Below, piece after piece: positions 1 through 6,426 of a stretch of 11,065 bases of DNA; position 1 is the stretch's first letter; each line of letters begins with the position of its first letter. The stretch covers positions 1-11,065 of the forward strand of contig CADBTO010000167.1 of NCBI GenBank assembly GCA_902797565.1, in the 5' to 3' direction. The DNA comes from an uncultured Lachnospiraceae bacterium. GTDB taxonomy: Bacteria > Bacillota > Clostridia > Lachnospirales > Lachnospiraceae. A program made the translations under genes and the position numbers. Below the pieces are notes generated by a model. That model made no database searches. It worked only from the letters and a program-made list of their open reading frames with translations, and had not been told where the DNA came from.

Positions 1-1225
1 CAGAGAGGCTGTCCACATGCTGCTCCAGCGAACGGATCGCCTTCATCAGCGCCGCCGGGAAATTCTGCGCAATCGCCATGACCTCGCCTGTCGCCTTCAT
101 CTGGGTGGTGAGCGTCCGCTTCGCCGTCAGGAATTTGTCAAACGGCAGACGCGGGATCTTGACCACGCAATAATCCAGCATCGGCTCAAACGAAGCATAG
201 GTCTTTCCCGTAATTGCATTCTTGATTTCATCCAGATTATATCCGAGTGCGATCTTTGCCGCAACCTTTGCAATCGGATACCCCGTCGCTTTGCTGGCAA
301 GCGCGGAAGAACGGGACACGCGCGGGTTCACCTCGATGACACAGTATTCAAACGAATCCGGATGCAGGGCATACTGCACGTTGCAGCCGCCCGTGATACC
401 CAGTTCCGAAATAATATTCAGCGCGGATGAACGCAGCATCTGGTATTCCTTGTCCGAAAGCGTCTGGGACGGCGCCACCACGATGGAATCCCCGGTATGT
501 ACGCCCACCGGGTCGATGTTTTCCATATTACAAACCGTGATGCAGTTCCCCGCATGGTCACGCATAACCTCGTATTCAATTTCTTTCCAGCCTGCAATGC
601 AGCGTTCCACCAAAACTTCCGAAACACGCGAGAGGCGCAGCCCGTTCTCCAGGATATCGCGCAGTTCTTCTTCATTATGTGCGATTCCGCCCCCGCTTCC
701 GCCCAGCGTATATGCCGGACGCAGTACCACAGGATAACCGATCGTATTCGTAAACGCAACCCCGTCTGCGACATTGTTTACCACGCGGCTTGCCGCCACC
801 GGCTCCCCGATCTTCTCCATCGTATCCTTGAATGCCTGGCGGTCTTCTGCCCTGCGGATCGTAGCAGCCGTCGTCCCGATCAGTCGGACGCCCTGTTCTT
901 TCAGAAAGCCAGATTCCTCCAGCTCCATCCCAAGGTTCAGCCCCGCCTGCCCTCCCAGCGTCGGCAGCACGCCATCCGGCTTTTCCTTCCGGATGATCTG
1001 TTCCAGCACTTTCACCGTCAGCGGCTCAATATAGACCTGGTCTGCAATGTCCTTGTCTGTCATAATCGTTGCAGGGTTCGAATTGACCAGGCAGACCTCG
1101 ATCCCCTCTTCCTTCAAAGACCGGCATGCCTGCGTCCCGGCGTAGTCAAACTCCGCCGCCTGCCCAATGACAATGGGGCCGGAACCGATCACCAATACTT
1201 TTTTGATCCCTTCCAGTTTTGGCAT
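1..1225 (-). CDS. carB: Carbamoyl phosphate synthase large subunit, N-terminal part (cut by window edge)
   Basis: This is the large, ammonia-using subunit of carbamoyl phosphate synthase. It makes carbamoyl phosphate from bicarbonate, two ATP and ammonia channelled from CarA, feeding pyrimidine and arginine synthesis in the cytoplasm. I translated 408 codons without interruption from ATG at 1225 to the left edge; the family is usually about 1070 residues, so only the first half (carboxyphosphate domain) is visible. Seen: the N-terminal [20 protein letters not shown] (14-33), [11 protein letters not shown] (89-99), the ATP-grasp glycine loop [12 protein letters not shown] (169-180), Arg129, Arg169, Glu215 and His243 at the positions known from the E. 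coli enzyme, and IEVNPR (297-302). The start follows the carA stop by one base and has AAAGGAG 7 bases upstream. The C-terminal allosteric domain is outside the window, so effector control cannot be judged. Confidence 0.97.
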   Translation of the reverse strand, partial: MPKLEGIKKVLVIGSGPIVIGQAAEFDYAGTQACRSLKEEGIEVCLVNSNPATIMTDKDIADQVYIEPLTVKVLEQIIRKEKPDGVLPTLGGQAGLNLGMELEESGFLKEQGVRLIGTTAATIRRAEDRQAFKDTMEKIGEPVAASRVVNNVADGVAFTNTIGYPVVLRPAYTLGGSGGGIAHNEEELRDILENGLRLSRVSEVLVERCIAGWKEIEYEVMRDHAGNCITVCNMENIDPVGVHTGDSIVVAPSQTLSDKEYQMLRSSALNIISELGITGGCNVQYALHPDSFEYCVIEVNPRVSRSSALASKATGYPIAKVAAKIALGYNLDEIKNAITGKTYASFEPMLDYCVVKIPRLPFDKFLTAKRTLTTQMKATGEVMAIAQNFPAALMKAIRSLEQHVDSLS

Positions 1226-1239
1226 CTTAGTTCTCCTTT
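1226..1239 (-). promoter_or_regulatory. Ribosome-binding site of carB inside the end of carA
   Basis: AAAGGAG (1239..1233) lies 7 bases before the carB ATG and is made of the final sense codons of carA (Gly-Lys-Glu-Asn). The carA stop and the carB start are one base apart, so ribosomes ending carA translation can restart at carB, which suits the near 1:1 need for the two subunits. Confidence 0.85.
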
Positions 1240-2402
1240 CCCATCATATCCATAAACCGGTCGAACAGGTATTCTGAATCCTGTGGTCCGGGGCACGCTT
1301 CCGGATGGAACTGCACCGTAAAGATCCGCTTCTTCAGATAGCGCAGCCCCTCGTTCGTGCCGTCATTGACATTCTCAAACGCAGGTACCGCCACATCGGA
1401 CGGGATGCTCGAAGCATCCACCGCATACCCATGGTTCTGGGACGTGATATATACCCGTCCGCTCTCAAGATCCCGCACCGGGTGATTCCCTCCCCGATGC
1501 CCGTATTTCAGCTTGTACGTATCCGCGCCCTGGGACAGTGCCAGAAGCTGGTGTCCCAGGCAGATCGCAAAGATCGGGATATCCGTCTCAACAAGTTTTT
1601 TGATCTCTTCGATAATGCTGCCGCAATCCTTTGGATCTCCGGGCCCGTTCGAAAGCATAATCCCATCAGGATGCGCCATAATGATTTCCTCTGCACGGGT
1701 ATTCGCCGGATAGATCGTGATATCACAGCCGCGCTGCGCAAGGCTCCTGGCAATATTGCGTTTTGCACCCAGATCCAGCAGTGCCACCCGTTTCCCATTT
1801 CCCGGTGTCATCTTCTTTTTGTCACGCGTCACTTTGGAAACAACATCCCCGGTACGATAATCCGCAATCTCCGACAGCAGCTTCCGCACGCTCGCATCCT
1901 CTGCCACGCCTTCCAGCGAGCATACGCCCTGGAGCCGCACGCCGGGATCCCGTCCCAGCGCCACCTCCAGCCGCTCCACCAGTTCCGGCTCGGAAACAAT
2001 CATTCCATTCATTGTTCCCTTGTCCCTCAGGCGTTTGACGAGGCTTCTTGTGTCAACCCCGCAGATTCCAACAACCTCCTGCTCCAAAAGATATTCTCCC
2101 AGCGTCCCCTCGCAGCGGAAGTTTGACGCCGTCCGGGAAAGCTCCCGGACGATGAAGCCGGACACATAAGAACGCCTGCTTTCCGCGTCCGGTGTCACGC
2201 CATAATTCCCAATCAGCGGATAGGTCATACATACAGCCTGCCCTGCGTATGAGGGATCTGTCAAGACCTCCAGATACCCTGCCATCGAGGTATTGAACAC
2301 AATCTCCGCTATGGCCTTCCCGGCTTTTCCCATCTGCCGACCCCGGTACACGGTCCCGTCCTCCAGGATCAGCAGTGCCTTCGATATATTTCGCTCATCC
2401 AA
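1227..2402 (-). CDS. carA: Carbamoyl phosphate synthase small (glutaminase) subunit
   Basis: CarA hydrolyses glutamine and passes the ammonia to CarB. The 391-residue protein has the CarA-specific N-terminal domain (from [14 protein letters not shown], 8-21, to about 150) and a class I glutamine amidotransferase domain (about 204-391). The triad is intact: nucleophile Cys281 in FAICLGHQ, and His366 and Glu368 in VQFHPEA; SNGPGDP (251-257) is the oxyanion loop. Its length is slightly above the family norm. No ATG is available in this frame near the N-terminus: the ATG at 2398 is out of frame. I therefore take the TTG at 2402..2400, which overlaps the end of purL by 8 bases and has GGGGGT 8 bases upstream, a good anti-SD match if one G:U pair is allowed. 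The gene ends one base before carB. It lies third-last in a minus-strand operon and probably depends on translation of purL. Confidence 0.97.
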   Translation of the reverse strand: MDERNISKALLILEDGTVYRGRQMGKAGKAIAEIVFNTSMAGYLEVLTDPSYAGQAVCMTYPLIGNYGVTPDAESRRSYVSGFIVRELSRTASNFRCEGTLGEYLLEQEVVGICGVDTRSLVKRLRDKGTMNGMIVSEPELVERLEVALGRDPGVRLQGVCSLEGVAEDASVRKLLSEIADYRTGDVVSKVTRDKKKMTPGNGKRVALLDLGAKRNIARSLAQRGCDITIYPANTRAEEIIMAHPDGIMLSNGPGDPKDCGSIIEEIKKLVETDIPIFAICLGHQLLALSQGADTYKLKYGHRGGNHPVRDLESGRVYITSQNHGYAVDASSIPSDVAVPAFENVNDGTNEGLRYLKKRIFTVQFHPEACPGPQDSEYLFDRFMDMMGKEN

Positions 2403-5400
2403 AATACTTTACCCCCGATTCAAAGATCCTCATATCCTGCGCACCATAGATATTCTTTGCGATCTGGCTGCCCTGCCGCTCATTGTGGCACATCTTCCCC
2501 AGAATCCGCCCGTCTTCGCTGGTGATTCCCTCGATTGCGCAGACAGATCCGTTGATATTAAACCGCTCATCCTCCGGAAAGACCTTGCCCTCCGGCGCAC
2601 AGTACATCGTTGCCACCTGCCCGTTTTGGATCAAGCGCTGCGCCCATTCCTGGCTGCAGACAAAACGCCCTTCCCCGTGGGAAGCAGGAACAGCATAGAC
2701 GCCGCCCAAATTTGCCTCTTGCAGCCATGGAGACTTTTGTGACACAACTTTCGTATAAGCCATTTTTGAAATATGGCGTCCAATCGTGTTGTAGGTCAGG
2801 GTCGGCGAATCTTCTTCCTGCTCTTCCAGAATCTGCCCATACGGCACCAGGCCAAGCTTCACCAGTGCCTGGAAGCCATTGCAGATACCCAGCATCAGAC
2901 CATCCCGCTCTTGCAGAAGCCGCTGTACTGCTTCTTTAATTATCCCATTACGGAATGCAGAAGCAAAGAACTTCGCGGAGCCTTCCGGCTCATCTCCGGA
3001 CGAGAACCCGCCAGGGAACATCACGATCTGCGACGCATCAATCAGGCGCGCAAACTCCCTGCAGGATTCCTGGATCTTTTCTCCTGAAAGGTTCTGGAAG
3101 ACCTGGATCTGTACCTTTGCTCCCGCGCGTTCAAACGCGTTTTGCAGGTCATACTCGCAGTTCGTTCCGGGGAAGACCGGAATAAACACCATCGGCTTTG
3201 CCGTCTTGTGCTGGCAGACATAGACATCCTTCTTCTCATACAGAGGCACATCACTGCCCGCTTCAGACGCCGGATCTGCAGCCACATGCGCGGATGTTTT
3301 GGTATGGAACACCTGTTCGAGCGGTTGTTCCCAGATCTCCAGAAGATCCTTGACCGGCATCCGGAGCCGCTCCGCGCCATCCTGCTCCAATGTAATCACC
3401 GGCTGACTGGATGCCGATGCTTCCGAAACCATGCCCAGATGCCATGCGCCAAGTTCCTGCATCCATTCCGCTGCCGCGCCGCGCTTCAAAGCGAGCACCA
3501 GCCCGCCCGGATAAGGCCGGAAATAATCCGCCGGTTCCATCGGCACCGCGCACTTCAGGCTTGCCCCATATGGCGTCCCCAGTGCCATCTTTGAAACCGC
3601 AGCAAAAATCCCGGCTGTCCCCACTTCATAGGCACTGAGCAAAGCGCCTTCCTGCGCCAGCCCGTAAACCTGCTTGTACACAGCCATCGCCGCTTCATAA
3701 TCCGGTACGCCGGTTTCCGGATCTTTCGGCACATCCACGAAGAACAGATCCGCGCTTCCCTTGAGTTCCGGCGAAACCACCCCGGATGCCTTTGCCACGT
3801 CCACTGCAAACGAAACCAGTGTCGGCGGCACGTCCATTTCATTAAAGCTGCCGGACATCGAATCCTTGCCGCCGAGCGACGGAAGCTTCAGGCCCAGCTG
3901 CGCATCCAGCGCGCCCAGCATCGCGGAGAACGGCTCGCTCCAGCGTTTGGGATCCTCTGTCATCCGCTTGAAATATTCCTGGAACGTGAAGCGTACCGTC
4001 TCCGGATTTCCGCCTGCTGCCACAATCCGCGCCAGGCTCTGGATGATCGCATAGACCGCACCGTGGTACGGGCTCCACTTTGAAATCGCCGGCTCAAACC
4101 CGTATGCCATCAACGAGCACGCATCCGTTTCATGGTCTCCCACCGGGAACTTCGCCGCCATTGCCTGCGCTTCCGCCTTCTGCATCACGCCGCCATAAGG
4201 CATAAGTACGGATCCCGCCCCGATCGACCCGTCAAACATCTCAACCAGGCCCTGCTGGGAGCAGACATTCAGATCGGAAAGCACAAGCCGCGCCGCCTGT
4301 TCATAATCTCCAGCGGCAACCGCCTCCGCAGCGCCGGGGATATAGGACTGCTTGAATTCCAGTTTCCCGGAACCAGCTGCCCCGGTGCCATCATCCGCAG
4401 CACGCACTTCCATCTGATCCGCTTTCGGTGAAAGCACCTGAACCTTCGTCTCCTGATGCGCCCCATTCGTATCCAGGAATGCGCGGGACAGGTTCACGAC
4501 ATCCTTCCCCCGCCATTTCAGCACCAGCCGGGGCTCCTCGGTCACAACCGCCACTTCCGTCGCTTCCAGGTTCTCTTCCGCCGCAAACGCCAGGAATGCC
4601 TCCACGTCTTTCGGATCCACGACCACCGCCATCCGCTCCTGCGATTCAGAGATGGCAAGTTCCGTCCCGTCAAGACCTGCGTATTTCTTCGGCACCTTGT
4701 CCAGGTCAACCACCAGCCCGTCCGCCAGTTCGCCGATCGCCACGGAAACGCCGCCCGCGCCGAAATCATTGCACTTCTTTATAATAGAAGAAACTTCCGG
4801 ACGCCGGAACAGGCGCTGGAGCTTCCGCTCAGTCGGCGGGTTGCCTTTCTGCACTTCGGCACCGCAAAGCTGCGTGGACTGCGTGCTGTGCGCCTTGGAA
4901 GAACCTGTCGCGCCGCCAATGCCGTCCCGGCCGGTACGCCCGCCGAGCAGGATGATCGCATCCCCCGGATCGGAACTCAGCCGCTGTACAGCACGCCTCG
5001 GTGCCGCGCCAAGAACCGCGCCGATTTCCATCCGCTTTGCCGCATAGCCCGGATCATAGACTTCCCGGACCAGGCCCGTCGCCAGCCCGATCTGGTTCCC
5101 GTAGGAACTGTAGCCGCGCGCTGCCTCGCGGACAATCTTCTTCTGCGGAAGCTTTCCTTCCAGAGTCTCGCTCCGGGGCACCCGCGGATCTGCCGCGCCG
5201 GTCACACGCATTGCCTGGTACACATAGGTCCTGCCGGAAAGCGGATCCCGGATCGCGCCGCCAAGGCAAGTTGCAGCACCACCAAACGGTTCAATCTCAG
5301 TCGGATGGTTGTGCGTTTCATTCTTGAAATTGAGCAGCCACTCTTCTGTCTGCCCGTCCACCTCGATTGGCACCACAATCGAGCAGGCATTGATCTCGTC

Positions 5401-6303
5401 CGATTCTTCCAGATCCTGCAGATAGCCTTCTTTGCGCAGCTTCTTCATGCCCATCTGCGCCAGATCCATCAGGCAGACATACTTATCATCCCGTTCCGCA
5501 TACAACTGCGCGAATGCCTGCTGGTAACGTCCATAACTATCTTTCAGAAGTTTCGAATAATCGCCCTCTTCGAAGTCGATATCCGTCAGCTCTGTGAGGA
5601 AGGTGGTATGGCGGCAATGATCCGACCAATACGTATCCAACACCCGGATTTCCGTGATCGAAGGATCCCGCTGCTCCTCATTCCGGAAATAATTCTGGAT
5701 GTGCGCAAAATCCCGGATCGTCATTGCCAGCGAAAGGCTGTCGTATTTTTCCTGCAGCGCCCCAGCATCCAGCTTTGTAAAGCCGTCCAGAATCTCCACA
5801 TCCTCCGGCTCCGGATATTCCTCAGCCAGAGATTCCGGAAGTTCCTCCGGTGTTTCCCCGGAATCCACCGGATTGATCAGATGGCTTTTGACCAGGGACA
5901 GCTGTTCATCCGTCACAGTCCCCTCAATCACATAGGTCGTTGCGCAGCGGATCAACGGCTCCTCCTCCGGAGCAAGAAGCTTCACGCACTGCTGCGCTGC
6001 ATCCGCCCGCTGGTCAAACTGCCCGGGCAGGAAGGCTACCGAAAAGACCCTGCTGCCCTCTGCCGCAGAAAAACTTCCCTCATACACCAGATCGAGCGGC
6101 GGCTCGGAAAAAACGGACCGCTTCGCCCTGGCATAGGCCTCCTCCGAAACCCCTTCCATATCATAACGAACCAGCACCCGGACGCCTGTCACGCCTTCCA
6201 GCCCCAAATCGTGCCGGATTTCGTGCAGCAGGTTCTTTGCTGCCACCCCGTAGCCTTCCCGTTTCTCCACATACAGCCTTCTGACACCGCTTTCCTTTGC
6301 CAT
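2395..6303 (-). CDS. purL: Phosphoribosylformylglycinamidine synthase, long single-chain form
   Basis: This enzyme carries out step four of purine synthesis, converting FGAR, glutamine and ATP to FGAM. At 1302 residues it is the long fused type, in which the PurS-like, synthetase and glutaminase parts form one chain. It resembles the clade II version of clostridia and streptococci rather than the proteobacterial one. In order: PurS-like N-terminus (about 1-180); linker motif DTYWSDHCRHTTF (223-235); first AIRS-type synthetase half with NETHNHPTEIEPFGG (328-342) and GGRTGRDGIGGATGSSKAHS (454-473); second half with LPSLGGKDSMSGSF (807-820); class I glutaminase from about 1035. The triad is Cys1141 in GICNGFQ, and His1273 and Glu1275 in CHNERQ, an HNER variant of the HPER of E. 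coli; ASHGEGRF (1207-1214) is also present. The ATG at 6303 has AAGGAG 11 bases upstream. It is the first gene of the purL-carA-carB operon. Confidence 0.98.
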   Translation of the reverse strand: MAKESGVRRLYVEKREGYGVAAKNLLHEIRHDLGLEGVTGVRVLVRYDMEGVSEEAYARAKRSVFSEPPLDLVYEGSFSAAEGSRVFSVAFLPGQFDQRADAAQQCVKLLAPEEEPLIRCATTYVIEGTVTDEQLSLVKSHLINPVDSGETPEELPESLAEEYPEPEDVEILDGFTKLDAGALQEKYDSLSLAMTIRDFAHIQNYFRNEEQRDPSITEIRVLDTYWSDHCRHTTFLTELTDIDFEEGDYSKLLKDSYGRYQQAFAQLYAERDDKYVCLMDLAQMGMKKLRKEGYLQDLEESDEINACSIVVPIEVDGQTEEWLLNFKNETHNHPTEIEPFGGAATCLGGAIRDPLSGRTYVYQAMRVTGAADPRVPRSETLEGKLPQKKIVREAARGYSSYGNQIGLATGLVREVYDPGYAAKRMEIGAVLGAAPRRAVQRLSSDPGDAIILLGGRTGRDGIGGATGSSKAHSTQSTQLCGAEVQKGNPPTERKLQRLFRRPEVSSIIKKCNDFGAGGVSVAIGELADGLVVDLDKVPKKYAGLDGTELAISESQERMAVVVDPKDVEAFLAFAAEENLEATEVAVVTEEPRLVLKWRGKDVVNLSRAFLDTNGAHQETKVQVLSPKADQMEVRAADDGTGAAGSGKLEFKQSYIPGAAEAVAAGDYEQAARLVLSDLNVCSQQGLVEMFDGSIGAGSVLMPYGGVMQKAEAQAMAAKFPVGDHETDACSLMAYGFEPAISKWSPYHGAVYAIIQSLARIVAAGGNPETVRFTFQEYFKRMTEDPKRWSEPFSAMLGALDAQLGLKLPSLGGKDSMSGSFNEMDVPPTLVSFAVDVAKASGVVSPELKGSADLFFVDVPKDPETGVPDYEAAMAVYKQVYGLAQEGALLSAYEVGTAGIFAAVSKMALGTPYGASLKCAVPMEPADYFRPYPGGLVLALKRGAAAEWMQELGAWHLGMVSEASASSQPVITLEQDGAERLRMPVKDLLEIWEQPLEQVFHTKTSAHVAADPASEAGSDVPLYEKKDVYVCQHKTAKPMVFIPVFPGTNCEYDLQNAFERAGAKVQIQVFQNLSGEKIQESCREFARLIDASQIVMFPGGFSSGDEPEGSAKFFASAFRNGIIKEAVQRLLQERDGLMLGICNGFQALVKLGLVPYGQILEEQEEDSPTLTYNTIGRHISKMAYTKVVSQKSPWLQEANLGGVYAVPASHGEGRFVCSQEWAQRLIQNGQVATMYCAPEGKVFPEDERFNINGSVCAIEGITSEDGRILGKMCHNERQGSQIAKNIYGAQDMRIFESGVKYFG

Positions 6304-6392
6304 CTTCTCTTCTTCTCCTTTTCCTTCTTCGTTTCCTGTGTCTGCGATACACCCTGCCAGGCTTTCGCTCCATCATAGAGGCATGATATATA
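6304..6392 (-). promoter_or_regulatory. Purine-rich leader and ribosome-binding region of purL
   Basis: This is the untranslated leader between the predicted transcription start and the purL ATG. Its last 30 bases are almost all purine (GAAGAAGGAAAAGGAGAAGA within it), with AAGGAG at 6320..6315 as the best ribosome-binding match. No terminator-antiterminator pair or riboswitch fold was recognised. Confidence 0.5.
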
Positions 6393-6407
6393 GTGGTATT
6401 ATACCAC
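6393..6407. repeat. Perfect 15-bp palindrome over the purL -10 box
   Basis: GTGGTATAATACCAC (minus strand) is a perfect inverted repeat with 7-base arms around a single central base. It contains the whole -10 box of the purL promoter and the helicase stop codon. A repressor dimer could bind such a site and block initiation, but no regulator is identified here, and part of the symmetry is imposed by the self-complementary TATA core. Confidence 0.6.
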
Positions 6408-6426
6408 ATCTTCGAGGCCTTGCCAA
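6398..6426 (-). promoter_or_regulatory. Promoter of the purL-carA-carB operon
   Basis: On the minus strand the -35 box TTGGCA (6426..6421) is separated by exactly 17 bases from a perfect -10 box TATAAT (6403..6398), with a TGG just before it that makes an extended -10. The predicted transcript starts near 6391, giving a leader of about 88 bases before the purL ATG. The promoter sits wholly within the last nine codons and stop codon of the helicase gene, so the operon can be expressed separately from it. I saw no PurR box of the Bacillus type and no purine riboswitch in the leader. Confidence 0.8.

Noticed and set aside
1..1225. carB as a truncated pseudogene
   Set aside because: The reading frame is uninterrupted to the window edge with catalytic residues intact; it is cut only by the window.
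497..2126. Plus-strand open frames opposite carB and carA (497..1255 and 1305..2126)
   Set aside because: Both are antisense to well-conserved enzymes, with shadow-like composition and no motif.
4456..6378. A 640-codon open frame on the plus strand opposite purL
   Set aside because: It lies wholly antisense to a certain purL, has no family resemblance and is rich in His, Arg, Pro and Leu, as expected of a reverse-strand shadow of GC-rich codons.
6372..6387. ATCAT/ATGAT inverted repeat in the purL leader
   Set aside because: A five-base AT-rich stem is too weak and too common to support an attenuator or riboswitch call.
6161..6409. Minus-strand 82-codon frame with a run of Arg and Lys overlapping the purL start
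   Set aside because: The basic run comes from the purine-rich leader and ribosome-binding site of purL; most of the frame then overlaps purL in another phase, and its first codon lies in the -10 region.
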